This document shows positions 25,688 to 34,033 of a stretch of DNA of 64,000 bases, piece by piece. This DNA comes from Gemmatimonadales bacterium. GTDB taxonomy: Bacteria; Gemmatimonadota; Gemmatimonadetes; Gemmatimonadales; JACORV01. Where the stretch lies: positions 1-64,000 of the forward strand of contig DATJUT010000007.1 of the NCBI GenBank assembly GCA_035502185.1, given 5' to 3'. The position numbers and the translations under genes are program-made. The notes beneath the pieces are model-generated. The model was not told the DNA's origin. It searched no databases and worked only from the letters and a program-made list of their open reading frames with translations. Within the stretch, counting starts at the first letter, position 1, and every line of letters starts with the position of its first letter.

Positions 25688-25706
25688 GCCGGCCACGGTG
25701 GCCGGC
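25688..25706. promoter_or_regulatory. Perfect 9-bp palindrome upstream of hsp20
   Basis: GCCGGCCAC (25688-25696) and GTGGCCGGC (25698-25706) are exact inverted repeats around a single base. They lie about 41 bases before the hsp20 ATG, in the 198-base divergent region with the 92-residue gene. This could be an operator for a stress repressor or a hairpin in the mRNA leader. The consensus CIRCE sequence is not present. Confidence 0.45.
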
Positions 25707-25747
25707 CGCACCAGGACAAGGTAAGCGACGAGACAGGAGGTTGCACG

Positions 25748-26224
25748 ATGTTCGCCATCACCCGTTCCACCCACCCGCTGTTCGACGGCGTGCCGACGAT
25801 CAACGGCCGCCTGGGCCGCCTCCTCGACGAGGCGTTCCGCGGCTGGCCGCTGTCCACGCAGGACGACGGCGCCTCGCTGGTGGGCCCGTGGACCCCGCCG
25901 GTGGACGTGGTCGAGGACAAGGACGCCGTCCAGATCACGGCCGAGCTGCCGGGCATCAAGCCGGAGGACGTGAAGATCTCGGTCGAGAACAACCTGTTCA
26001 CGATCCGCGGCGAGAAGCGCCAGACGGCCGAGGAGAAGACCGACCACGCTCACCGCTACGAGCGGTACTACGGCGTGTTCGAGCGCTCCTTCACCGTGCC
26101 CTCGACGGTGGACGCCGAGCACATCAAGGCGACCTACGACCTCGGCGTGCTGACGGTCCGGCTGCCGAAGCTCGAGCGGGCCAAGCCCCGTCAGATCGAA
26201 GTGAAGGTCGAGAGCGCGAAATAA
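25748..26224 (+). CDS. Small heat-shock protein, Hsp20/alpha-crystallin family
   Basis: A 158-residue ATP-independent holdase chaperone. The alpha-crystallin domain runs from about residue 50 (WTPPVDVVEDKDAVQITAEL) through LPGIKPEDVKISVENNLFTI, YERYYGVFERSFTVPSTVD and YDLGVLTVRLPK. The C-terminus ends RQIEVKVESAK, giving the IxV anchor used for oligomer assembly. ATG at 25748 is preceded by AGGAGG at good spacing. It stands alone between a divergent and a convergent gene, so it has its own promoter; heat or stress induction is expected from the family. Confidence 0.95.
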   Translation: MFAITRSTHPLFDGVPTINGRLGRLLDEAFRGWPLSTQDDGASLVGPWTPPVDVVEDKDAVQITAELPGIKPEDVKISVENNLFTIRGEKRQTAEEKTDHAHRYERYYGVFERSFTVPSTVDAEHIKATYDLGVLTVRLPKLERAKPRQIEVKVESAK

Positions 26225-26248
26225 CCCGAGATGGTTGGCGGGTTGCCG

Positions 26249-26285
26249 GTCGTGGGTGGTGGGGACGACGACCACCACCCACTAC
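26249..26285. terminator. Bidirectional hairpin between hsp20 and the zincin gene
   Basis: Bases 26249-26262 pair with 26272-26285 with one mismatch and a 9-base loop (GTGGGTGGTGG against CCACCACCCAC). It lies between converging genes and overlaps the stop codon of the minus-strand gene. No strong T-run. Confidence 0.55.
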
Positions 26286-26998
26286 CCGCCGACAGTTCCC
26301 TGCAACTCGACCCGCCGCACCTCCGGCCTCCGGAACAGGTCCCGCCATCCGGGCCGCCGGCGCACCACGACCACCAGCTCCCCCGCCGGCTCCGGCTCGA
26401 CCCCGTCCACGGTGACGAACAGCACGTCGGGGACGCGCTCGGGCAGGGCGACACGGTACGTGCGCCCGTGCCAGCCGAACTCGAGCGAGGTGCCCGCGGC
26501 GCGCCGCCAGGCGCGACGGCCGAGCGGCCGGTCCACGAACACGTCGTCCTCGACCTTGGTCACGCCCGGCGCGACCCGCTCGCCGTCCCGGAAGAACAGC
26601 GGGTCGAACGGCTCGCCTTCCTGCCGGGCGTAGTTGGCCTCCACCGCGTCGTCGAACGCCTCGAGCGCGGCTTCGTTGGCCCGCCACTCCAGGTGGTGGC
26701 GCACCTCGTGGGTGAGCGTCTCCCAGGCCTCGTGCCGCCAGTCGAAGCTCGCGTCGCCGGCCGCCAGTGCCGCGAACGAGCCGTGGTGGAGGTAGACGGT
26801 GGAGCGGAGCTGGGCGCCCTCGTCGCCGGGCGCGCCGAAGACGTGGGGGACGCACTCGCCCATGGTGTAGATGCCGGCCCGCACCGGGTGCGGCACCCGC
26901 TTGGGCGTGACCTCGACCTCGACGATCCCCTCGCGGAACTCGGGCGGCAGTTCGCGGATCATCCCGCGGACCATCGCCTCGAAGTCGCGCCGCCGCAT
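26282..26998 (-). CDS. Zincin-like metallopeptidase-domain protein
   Basis: A 238-residue protein with HEVRHHLE at residues 97-104, which gives the HExxH zinc motif. The flanks (YLHHGSF before, THEVRHHLEWRANE across) recall the small bacterial zincin family often called possible zinc metallopeptidase. The C-terminal 100 residues (from EPFDPLFFRDGERV) are an extra beta-rich domain not found in the shortest members. No signal peptide. It follows the M3-like peptidase by 20 bases and is part of the glyS operon. Activity is unproven; the third zinc ligand cannot be assigned confidently. Confidence 0.65.
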   Translation of the reverse strand: MRRRDFEAMVRGMIRELPPEFREGIVEVEVTPKRVPHPVRAGIYTMGECVPHVFGAPGDEGAQLRSTVYLHHGSFAALAAGDASFDWRHEAWETLTHEVRHHLEWRANEAALEAFDDAVEANYARQEGEPFDPLFFRDGERVAPGVTKVEDDVFVDRPLGRRAWRRAAGTSLEFGWHGRTYRVALPERVPDVLFVTVDGVEPEPAGELVVVVRRRPGWRDLFRRPEVRRVELQGTVGG

Positions 26999-27018
26999 GC
27001 CGCCGGAGAACGCCGCCG

Positions 27019-28470
27019 CTACGCCAGCGCCGCCTCGGCGCGCTCGATCAGCGGACCGAAGTCGAGCCGGCGGCGGAGCACGCCCGTGGCCAGGGCGACG
27101 GCGTCGTCGCGCTGGCCCCGCGAGAACAGCTCGAGCAGCCAGGCGCCGCAGCGCGGGTTCCGGAACCAGTCCTCGTCGAACCGCTCCCGCAGCGAGGCCG
27201 CCAGCAGCGCCTCCAGCTGCCAGGCCCGCAGGTAGCGAGCCGCGTAGAAGCCGTCGTCGAGGTCCAGCAGCGCGTCCTCGTCCGCGTACCGGAATCCGGT
27301 CGCCTCGCTCAGGAGCGGCGCGTACGCCTGGACGCCCGCCCCCAGGCCCGGGGCCCGGTGCAGCGCCAGCTCGTAGCGGAGCTTCGCGGCGTAGCGCCGG
27401 AGGATCGCCAGCAGCGCGAAGGCCTGGGAGCGCTCGAAGGCGCGCCGCCGCTCCCCCGCGAGCGGGGTGAAGCGCGCGAGCCACCCCGGCGCCACGACCA
27501 TGTGCTCGAACAGCATCGCGAACGCCTCGGTGACCGAGTTGTCGCCGAGCCAGCGGTGCTCGAACGGCAGAGCGCGCGCGATGTTCGCGAAGTGCTGGGC
27601 GTGGCCCAGCTCGTGCCAGAACGCCCGGTAGTCGGTCTGCCCGCCGAACGGCCGGATGACGAGGTACACCTCGTCCGGCACCTTGACCGGCGAGCAGAAC
27701 GCGCGCGAGCGCTTGCGCTCGCGGTCGTCCGCGTCGTAGCGGATCCGCCCGCCGGCCTCCGCGTCCAGCCCCATCTCCGCCAGCTGCCGGCGCGCCGTCG
27801 AGACCAGCTCGCCGCCGGGGAAGAACTCGTCGAACCCCGCGCCGCGGAACAGGTACGCGGCGTCGGCCCGGTCGGCGTCGCCGGGTTCCAGGCGCAGCTC
27901 GCGCTGCAGCAGCTCGCGCAGGGTGTCGCGGTAGACATTCTCGGTCCCGGCGAGGAAGCCGGCGCACGCCTCGCCCAGGGCCGGCAGGTCCACGCCCGAG
28001 AGGCGGGAGCGCGCCGCCACGACGTCGCCCAGCCCGAGCCCAGCCAGCAGGTCGCGCTCGGTCTCCAGCCGCTCGCGGCGGATGGCGGACGGCGCCGCGA
28101 GGAGCGAGCGCCGCACGGCGTCGATCGCCAGCCGGCGTGCCCGGTCCGGCTCGTTCGCGATCTCGATCGCGGCCCGCTGGTAGGGCAGCGTCTCGCCGTC
28201 CTCCAGGGGCAGCACGGCCTGCGCCTCCCAGGCGTGCAGGCGATCGTCGAGCGCCGCGACCGCCCGGCCCACCCGGTTGTCCACCACCCATTCGAGCAGC
28301 TCGCGGTGGCCGCGCGCCGCGGCGACGGCCGCGTCGTCGGCCAGGTCGGGGTAGCGGCCGAAGATCTCCGCGAAATGCGACTCGGCCGCGAGGCCCGCGC
28401 CCGTGCGGTAGCTCTCCTGGCCCAGCTCGCCGCACATCGCTTCGCCGCGGCGCCGCAGCTCCTCGACCAT
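27019..28470 (-). CDS. M3-like (oligopeptidase/gluzincin) metallopeptidase
   Basis: A 483-residue, mostly helical protein with the zinc motif FWHELGHAQHF near residue 285 and a downstream Glu helix (VTEAFAMLFEHMV) as third ligand, as in the M3/gluzincin group. No signal peptide, so it is cytoplasmic. It is shorter than the thimet-type oligopeptidases (about 600-700), closer to the compact M3 relatives. ATG at 28470 overlaps the glyS stop as TGATG, so translation is coupled to a tRNA synthetase, an uncommon pairing. Oligopeptide turnover is the likely job. Confidence 0.78.
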   Translation of the reverse strand: MVEELRRRGEAMCGELGQESYRTGAGLAAESHFAEIFGRYPDLADDAAVAAARGHRELLEWVVDNRVGRAVAALDDRLHAWEAQAVLPLEDGETLPYQRAAIEIANEPDRARRLAIDAVRRSLLAAPSAIRRERLETERDLLAGLGLGDVVAARSRLSGVDLPALGEACAGFLAGTENVYRDTLRELLQRELRLEPGDADRADAAYLFRGAGFDEFFPGGELVSTARRQLAEMGLDAEAGGRIRYDADDRERKRSRAFCSPVKVPDEVYLVIRPFGGQTDYRAFWHELGHAQHFANIARALPFEHRWLGDNSVTEAFAMLFEHMVVAPGWLARFTPLAGERRRAFERSQAFALLAILRRYAAKLRYELALHRAPGLGAGVQAYAPLLSEATGFRYADEDALLDLDDGFYAARYLRAWQLEALLAASLRERFDEDWFRNPRCGAWLLELFSRGQRDDAVALATGVLRRRLDFGPLIERAEAALA

Positions 28471-29804
28471 CACGGGGCCAGCCGCTCCGCCAGCCAGGTG
28501 GCGAGGCTCGCCGCCGCGATGCGGTCCTGCACCAGCGTGTCGCGATGCCGGACGGTCACCGTGCCGTCCTGGGTCGTCTGGCCGTCCACCGTCACGGCGA
28601 ACGGCGTCCCCGCCTCGTCCTGCCGGCGGTAGCGGCGCCCGATCGAGCCGCCGTCGTCGTAGAACATCGTGAAGCGGCCCCGCAGCTCGTCGTAGATGCG
28701 GCGGGCGATCTCGGGCATCCCGTCCTTCTTGACCAGCGGCAGCACGGCCGCCTTGATCGGCGCGATCTCGGGCCGGAAGCGGAGCACCACCCGCGCCTCG
28801 CCCTCGACCGTGTCCTCGTCGTAGGCGTCGCACAGCACGACCAGGGCCAGGCGGTCGGCGCCGAGCGAGGTCTCGATCACGTACGGCAGGTAGCGCTCGT
28901 TCCGCTCCTGGTCGAAGTACTCGAGCTTCTTGCCGGACGCCTGCTGGTGGCGCGACAGATCGAAGTCGGTGCGGTTGTGGATCCCCTCGAACTCCTGCCA
29001 GCCGAACGGGAACTCGAACTCGATGTCGTAGGCCGCCTTGGCGTAGTGCGCCAGCTCGCCGGGCCCGTGCTGGTGCCAACGCAGCTTCGCGGCGTCGCGC
29101 ACCAGCGCCGCCTGCCAGGCCATGCGCTGCTCGCGCCAGTACTCGAACCACTTCTCGTCCTCGCCCGGCCGCACGAAGAACTGCATCTCCATCTGCTCGA
29201 ACTCGCGGGTCCGGAAGATGAAGTTCCCGGGCGTGATCTCGTTGCGGAACGCCTTCCCGATCTGCGCGATGCCGAACGGGATCTTCTGCCGCGAGCCCTG
29301 GAGCACGTTGAGGTAGTTGACGTAGATGCCCTGCGCGGTCTCCGGCCGCAGGTACACCACCGCCGCGTCCTCCTCCACCGGCCCCATGAACGTCTTGAAC
29401 ATCAGGTTGAACATCCGCGGCGCGGTGAGCGAGCCCCGGGTGCCGCAGGCGGGGCACTGCGCGTCGGGCTGCCCCGGCGTGCCCTTGATGCGCGGGTCGT
29501 CGCCGCGGAAGCGTTGCTTGCAGTGCTTGCAGTCCACCAGCGGGTCGGTGAACCCCGCCACGTGGCCCGAGGCCTCCCACACCCGCGGCGACATCAGGAT
29601 GCCGGCGTCCAGGCCCTCGATGTCGTCCCGGGCGTGGACCATCGCGCGCCACCAGCGGTCCTTGATGTTGCGCTTCAGCTCGACGCCCAGGGGACCGTAG
29701 TCCCACACCGAGCCGAGGCCGCCGTAGATCTCCGACGACTGGAAGACGAAGCCGCGCCGCTTCGCCAGCGACACCAGCTTCTCCATGCGATCGCTGTCCG
29801 CCAT
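28470..29804 (-). CDS. glyS: Glycyl-tRNA synthetase, alpha2 (eukaryote/archaeal-like) type
   Basis: A 444-residue class II synthetase that charges tRNA-Gly. Motif 1 region ([20 protein letters not shown]), the zinc-type insert (CKHCKQRF and CPACG), motif 2 ([20 protein letters not shown]) and the C-terminal anticodon domain ([16 protein letters not shown]) are all recognisable. Single-chain form, so no glyQ partner is expected. Its start is divergent from the PqqD-like gene. It is the first gene of a three-gene operon with two metallopeptidases. Confidence 0.95.
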   Translation of the reverse strand: MADSDRMEKLVSLAKRRGFVFQSSEIYGGLGSVWDYGPLGVELKRNIKDRWWRAMVHARDDIEGLDAGILMSPRVWEASGHVAGFTDPLVDCKHCKQRFRGDDPRIKGTPGQPDAQCPACGTRGSLTAPRMFNLMFKTFMGPVEEDAAVVYLRPETAQGIYVNYLNVLQGSRQKIPFGIAQIGKAFRNEITPGNFIFRTREFEQMEMQFFVRPGEDEKWFEYWREQRMAWQAALVRDAAKLRWHQHGPGELAHYAKAAYDIEFEFPFGWQEFEGIHNRTDFDLSRHQQASGKKLEYFDQERNERYLPYVIETSLGADRLALVVLCDAYDEDTVEGEARVVLRFRPEIAPIKAAVLPLVKKDGMPEIARRIYDELRGRFTMFYDDGGSIGRRYRRQDEAGTPFAVTVDGQTTQDGTVTVRHRDTLVQDRIAAASLATWLAERLAP

Positions 29805-29846
29805 GAGCCCTGCTGAACCCGAGGTGGAGGTTGGAGGAGGCGGAGG

Positions 29847-29876
29847 AAATTACCCCCGGTCCGACGGTGCGAGCAA
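29847..29876 (-). promoter_or_regulatory. Candidate promoter for glyS
   Basis: On the minus strand TTGCTC (29871-29876), an 18-base spacer and TAATTT (29847-29852). It would give a leader of roughly 35-40 bases that is rich in CCTCC and lacks a clear Shine-Dalgarno sequence. Confidence 0.45.
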
Positions 29877-29972
29877 GCAGCGTCTCGCCCGCGCGTGGCC
29901 CGGGGCCCCCCCGGCGCGCGCACCCGGCGCCCTCCCGGCCGGAAGTGGCGTAACCGGAAGTCCGCGAGAGGG

Positions 29973-30001
29973 TTGTGCAATCCGCCACAGTTTCCTATCT
30001 T
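29973..30001 (+). promoter_or_regulatory. Promoter for the PqqD/HprK-like operon, leaderless
   Basis: TTGTGC (29973-29978), a 17-base spacer and TATCTT (29996-30001). The ATG at 30010 follows the -10 box by only 8 bases, so the predicted mRNA begins at or next to the start codon. No Shine-Dalgarno sequence is present. Confidence 0.6.
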
Positions 30002-30009
30002 GGCGTTTC

Positions 30010-30288
30010 ATGACCGAAGCTGGCGTCCTTTCGCGCCCGGTGGCGCGGCCCGACCTATTGCTCAGGCGGGTCGGCTCCGAGTGGGTGCTCTACGATGCGG
30101 CGCGGGCGAAAGCCCACGTCCTCAACCTCACCGCCGCCGTCATCTGGACCTACTGTGACGGGACCTTCGAGCGATCGGCAATCGCCGACGCGATCGTCAG
30201 GGACGTGCCCGGCCTCGACATCACCCGCATCAAGGACGACATCGACGACGTGCTCCGCCGGTTCGCCGACGAGGGCCTGCTGCGCTAG
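30010..30288 (+). CDS. PqqD-family protein (HPr-rel-A system, RiPP-recognition-element fold)
   Basis: A 92-residue protein with the PqqD pattern: RPDLLLRRVGSEWVLYDAARAKAHVLNLTAAVIWTYCDG, then a helical part (IADAIVRDVPGLDITRIKDDIDDVLRRFADEGLL). PqqD folds bind peptide substrates of modifying enzymes. The partner next door is an HprK-like kinase, the pairing known as the HPr-rel-A system in exopolysaccharide loci. The start codon is predicted to be leaderless, and its TAG overlaps the kinase GTG by one base (TAGTG). No radical-SAM or PQQ gene is present, so PQQ synthesis is excluded. Confidence 0.8.
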   Translation: MTEAGVLSRPVARPDLLLRRVGSEWVLYDAARAKAHVLNLTAAVIWTYCDGTFERSAIADAIVRDVPGLDITRIKDDIDDVLRRFADEGLLR

Positions 30289-31148
30289 TGCGCGAGCGGC
30301 GGATCGCCGTCGCGCCCCAGGTCCTGGAGTTCGCGAGCGACGACCCCATCGCCGCGCGGGCGCTGGCCGCCCTGTACCACGCGGAGCCGGCGACCACGCT
30401 CGAGCCGACCCTCCGCTACGCGCTGCGACGCGCGCCCCGCGGCGCGGCCGAGGGCTGGGTGGCCACGAGTCCGGCGCGGGCGGAGTTCGGGCCGGCCGCC
30501 CTCGGCGACGCCTGGGCCTTTCTCGAGTGGCGCGCGACGGAGGACCTCCTCAACCAGCCGACCCCGGACGTCGTGTTCCTGCACGCGGGCGGCGTGGACA
30601 TCGGGGGCCGCCTCGTCCTGATCGTGGGCGACTCGGGGTCCGGCAAGTCCACGCTCGTCGCTCACCTGATGCTCCGCGGGCATCGGATGCTCGGTGACGA
30701 CGTGGTGCGGTTTGCACCAGCCGACGGAGCGTTCTCCGCGGTCGGCCGGTCGGTGAAGCTCGATGCGAACTCGTTGCGGCAGATGCCCTTGATCGCGGGC
30801 CGCTGCGCGGCAGCGGTGGTCGGAACGGTTCTTGCCGCCGGTTCCTATTATGTCAGCCCTGCGGCATTTCGCCGTAGCTGGCAGGCGGACGCCGGGCGGC
30901 CGTGGGCCGTCCTCCTGCTCGATCCGCGCGACCGGGCGGGCTCCCCGGGGGTAGTGCGGACGAGCGAGGGCGAGGCCGCAGTGTACGTTACGCAGAGAGT
31001 GCTGGGCGAGGCCGCGGGCGATGCGCCGCGGCAGGAGGACCTGACGGTGCGTCTACTCGATTGTCTGGCCGACGTGGCCGCCTACCGCGCCGTCGGCGGC
31101 GACCCCGCCGCGGTGGCCGCGGCCCTGGAGCGGGAGGCCGCGCGGTGA
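30288..31148 (+). CDS. HPr-kinase-related protein (HprK-like, HPr-rel-A system)
   Basis: A 286-residue P-loop protein with Walker A VGDSGSGKST at residues 113-122, preceded by FLHAGGVDIGGRLVLI and followed by GHRMLGDDVVRF, the order seen in HprK/P-type Ser kinases. The N-terminal HPr-kinase regulatory domain is missing, as in the HPr-rel-A branch and the lasso-peptide kinases. Its protein substrate is unknown. Candidates are the Cys-rich product that follows or the BY kinase. GTG at 30288 overlaps the PqqD-like stop, and its TGA overlaps the next GTG. Confidence 0.82.
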   Translation: MRERRIAVAPQVLEFASDDPIAARALAALYHAEPATTLEPTLRYALRRAPRGAAEGWVATSPARAEFGPAALGDAWAFLEWRATEDLLNQPTPDVVFLHAGGVDIGGRLVLIVGDSGSGKSTLVAHLMLRGHRMLGDDVVRFAPADGAFSAVGRSVKLDANSLRQMPLIAGRCAAAVVGTVLAAGSYYVSPAAFRRSWQADAGRPWAVLLLDPRDRAGSPGVVRTSEGEAAVYVTQRVLGEAAGDAPRQEDLTVRLLDCLADVAAYRAVGGDPAAVAAALEREAAR

Positions 31149-31621
31149 GCCCCGGCCCAATTCCGACGGCCGGCGGCGAAGTCAGCCGGCGCGAGATGCT
31201 CGGCGCGCTCGCGCGCTGGAGCGTGCCGACCGTCCTCACCATCGCCCTGGCCGCGCGCACGGCCGCCGCCGCGTCCTGCCCGCCGTGCACCAAGAAGTCG
31301 GGCGGCCGGTGCCGGGCCTGCACGATGAACCAGATCCTCAATTGCCAGTGCGAGCCGTGCCTCGGCGCTCCGTACTGCTCCAACGGCGCCCGCGCACCCA
31401 CCGCCGACCTCCAGGGCGCGCAGGCCTCACCGCTCGCCCGCAGCCCGCAGGCCATTCCGCTGTTCGACCTGAACCCGAACCCGCTCTACTCGCCGTACCA
31501 GGCCTCTCCGTTCGGCCGGCCCTACGGCGCGCGTCCCTACGCCACGTTGCGCGATTCCGTGCTCCAGTCGAGGAGCAGCCTGTACGAACGCTTGCGGTCT
31601 GAACAGCGGAGGCCTTTCTGA
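31145..31621 (+). CDS. Tat-exported Cys-rich protein of unknown function
   Basis: I do not recognise the family. GTG at 31145 overlaps the kinase stop (GTGA). Residues 14-43 form a twin-arginine signal (SRREMLGALARW then a hydrophobic run ending AAAA). Eight cysteines follow at 45, 48, 56, 59, 67, 69, 72 and 78, spaced as CxxC, CxxC, CxC, C and C, then a Gln/Pro/Tyr-rich 75-residue tail without cysteine. This may bind zinc or an iron-sulfur cluster or form disulfides; Tat export would fit a cofactor loaded in the cytoplasm. It could be the target of the PqqD-like and kinase proteins. Confidence 0.6.
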   Translation: MSPGPIPTAGGEVSRREMLGALARWSVPTVLTIALAARTAAAASCPPCTKKSGGRCRACTMNQILNCQCEPCLGAPYCSNGARAPTADLQGAQASPLARSPQAIPLFDLNPNPLYSPYQASPFGRPYGARPYATLRDSVLQSRSSLYERLRSEQRRPF

Positions 31622-33981
31622 GCCCGTCACCGAGCGGCCGGACCCACGGCCTCAGCCCCGAGCGCCAGGTCCACCTGCGGGACATCGTGCGCGTCCTGGC
31701 GATGCACTGGAAGATCGTCGGTGTGGTCACCGTGGTTGCGGTGGTCGCGGCCTACACCTCCGCGCGTCGCGCCGTGCCGCGCTACCGTTCGGACGCCTCG
31801 TTCCAGGTCGGCTCCAAGAAGTACGGGGCCACGCGGCTCGAGGAGCCGCAGGTCAACGAGCTCGACATCAAGACCGACCCGGTGCTGTCGGAGGCGCTGT
31901 TCCTGAAGACCCAGAACCTCGCGCTCGCGGTGGCGGACTCGCTGGGCCTCCAGCTCCGGCTGCTGGACGGGCGAATCGGACGCGCCAACGTCCTCGACAA
32001 CGTGCGGGTCGCGCTCGCCGCGCCCAACGACACCTTCGCGCTCGTCCTCAAGGGACCGGCCGGCTATGAGGTGCAGGACGCCCGTGGCAGGGTCCTCGAC
32101 GCCGGGAGCTACGCGGTGCCGGTGGTCGACACGGTGCACGGGTTCCGCTTCGTGGTCCGGCCCGCCGACGTGACGCGCACCATCCGGTTCGCGATCGTCG
32201 CGCCGGTGACGGCCTCGGGCGAAGTGCGCGGGGGGATGGGCTTCGACGTCCAGTCGGGCACGACGGTGGTGGGTGCCTGGTACGAGGGCGAGGACCCGTC
32301 GCTCGCTCCGGACGTCCTCAACCAGGCGCTGGAGATCCTGCGCTGGAACGGCGTGGCGCGGCTGCGCCAGACGGCGGCCCAGCGCGAGGACTTCCTCAAG
32401 AGCTCGCTCGACGAGGCCGGAGGCCAGTACCGGCAGGCGCTGGCGGCGCTCCAGCAGTACAAGGAGACCCAGCACGCGACCGACCTGAGCGCCGAGGAGC
32501 AGGCCCTGCTGAACTCGCTGCAGCTGTTCGAGCGCGAGAAGCAGGAGCGGCGGGAGGACCTGGCGCTGCTGCAGGGGATCCTGGGGCCGACGTCCGACGG
32601 GAACGTGACGCTGGACGTGCTGAACCGGCTGGCGGCGATGCCGGACATCGACAAGAACACGGCCATCGCCTTCCAGATGCAGAACCTGCTCAAGCTCTAC
32701 GACGACCGGCGCAGCCTCACGGCCGGGACGCTGGGCCTGCGGGAGGACAACCCCTCGGTGCAGGCGCTGGACCAGCGGATCCAGCAGGCGGGCCGCGCGC
32801 TGCGGCAGGCGGCGCAGGCGACCGAGCAGAGCCTCCAGGCCGACGTCGCCGCCGTGGACGCGCGCATCGCGGACCTGCGGGGCCAGCTGGCCGCCTACCC
32901 GGGCAAGGAGACGCGGATCGGGCAGCTGGAGCTGGACGCGTCCCTGTACAACGACACCTACCGCTACCTGCTGACCCAGCTGCAGGCGGCGCAGATCTCG
33001 TCGGCCACCATCTCGCCGTACGTGGACATCGTCGAGACGGCGACCGTCGCGTCGCGGATCGGGATCGGCACGCGCCAGAAGGTGACGATCGGCCTGCTGA
33101 TCGGCCTGTTCCTCGGCGTGGTGAGCGCGTTCTTCCTCGAGTACCTCGACCAGACGATCAAGTCGTCGGCCGACATCGAGCGGGCGCTCGAGGTGCCGGT
33201 GCTGGGCCTGATCCCGGTCGATCCGCGCGGCGGGCACGACCGGCGCAACGGCCGCCGGCACGGCGCGATCCCGCTGATCACGCGGGCGGCGCCGGACGAT
33301 CCGACCAGCGAGGCGTACCGGGCGTTGCGGACCAACGTCACGTTCGTCCGCGCCGAGCAGCGCGGCCTGCAGGTCATCTGCGTCACCAGCCCTGGCCCGG
33401 GCGAGGGCAAGAGCACCACCGCCGCCAACCTGGCGATCACGCTGGCCCAGCAGGGCGCGCACACGCTGCTCGCGGACGCGGACCTGCGGCGGCCGCTGGT
33501 GCACCGCGCCTTCAACCTGGTGCAGGAGCCCGGGCTCACCGACATCTTGGTGGGCACCGCCACGCTGCGCGAGGCGGTGCGGCCCAACGTCATCGGGGGC
33601 CTCGACGTGCTCCCGGGAGGCGCGCTGCCGCCCAATCCGTCCGAGCTGCTGGGCTCGGAGGCGATGCACCGGCTCCTTGCCGAGCTGCGGACGCAGTACG
33701 ACTACGTGATCTTCGACACGCCGCCGGCGCTGGCCGTCACCGACGCCACCGTGCTCGGCGCGGGCGCCGACGCGGTGATCATCGTGCTGCGGGCCGGCGA
33801 GACGGAGGAGGTGGCCGCGCAGCGCACCGTCGAGCTGTTCCGCCGGGTGCAGGCCCGGGTGGCCGGCACCGTCCTCAACGGCGTCGAGAAGGCGCGCGAC
33901 CGCTACTACTACTACGACTACGGGCATCCGGCGGGACCGCCGGGACGCCTCGCGGCGTTGCGGGGCAAGCTGGGGGTCTGA
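31618..33981 (+). CDS. Wzc-type polysaccharide co-polymerase and BY tyrosine kinase, probable CTG start
   Basis: A 787-residue inner-membrane protein controlling exopolysaccharide chain length and export. Wzz-like N-terminus with a first helix (WKIVGVVTVVAVVAAYTS), a long coiled-coil periplasmic part (about residues 220-440), second helix (VTIGLLIGLFLGVVSAFFLE), then the BY-kinase: Walker A PGPGEGKSTTAANL, Walker A' LLADADLRRP, Walker B YVIFDTPPA, and the C-terminal Tyr cluster RDRYYYYDYGH. The start is chosen as CTG at 31618: GGAGG at 31608-31612 lies 5 bases upstream, CTGA overlaps the previous stop, and the next in-frame candidate (GTG 31687) would remove the family's N-terminal stretch HLRDIVRVLAMHW. 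Confidence 0.88.
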   Translation: MSPSPSGRTHGLSPERQVHLRDIVRVLAMHWKIVGVVTVVAVVAAYTSARRAVPRYRSDASFQVGSKKYGATRLEEPQVNELDIKTDPVLSEALFLKTQNLALAVADSLGLQLRLLDGRIGRANVLDNVRVALAAPNDTFALVLKGPAGYEVQDARGRVLDAGSYAVPVVDTVHGFRFVVRPADVTRTIRFAIVAPVTASGEVRGGMGFDVQSGTTVVGAWYEGEDPSLAPDVLNQALEILRWNGVARLRQTAAQREDFLKSSLDEAGGQYRQALAALQQYKETQHATDLSAEEQALLNSLQLFEREKQERREDLALLQGILGPTSDGNVTLDVLNRLAAMPDIDKNTAIAFQMQNLLKLYDDRRSLTAGTLGLREDNPSVQALDQRIQQAGRALRQAAQATEQSLQADVAAVDARIADLRGQLAAYPGKETRIGQLELDASLYNDTYRYLLTQLQAAQISSATISPYVDIVETATVASRIGIGTRQKVTIGLLIGLFLGVVSAFFLEYLDQTIKSSADIERALEVPVLGLIPVDPRGGHDRRNGRRHGAIPLITRAAPDDPTSEAYRALRTNVTFVRAEQRGLQVICVTSPGPGEGKSTTAANLAITLAQQGAHTLLADADLRRPLVHRAFNLVQEPGLTDILVGTATLREAVRPNVIGGLDVLPGGALPPNPSELLGSEAMHRLLAELRTQYDYVIFDTPPALAVTDATVLGAGADAVIIVLRAGETEEVAAQRTVELFRRVQARVAGTVLNGVEKARDRYYYYDYGHPAGPPGRLAALRGKLGV

Positions 33982-34007
33982 AGCAGGACGACGCGGGTTC
34001 CGACGTC

Positions 34008-34032
34008 GGGGCCGTCGGGACGGTCACGGCCC
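34008..34032. terminator. Hairpin between the Wzc-like gene and purA
   Basis: GGGCCGT (34009-34015) pairs with ACGGCCC (34026-34032) around a 10-base loop between converging genes. No T-run; moderate support. Confidence 0.4.
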
Positions 34033-34033
34033 A

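Noticed and set aside
30010-31621. Lasso-peptide or other RiPP cluster
   Set aside because: PqqD-like and HprK-like genes occur in such clusters, but no cyclase, leader peptidase or short precursor is present; the Cys-rich protein is Tat-exported and 158 residues long.
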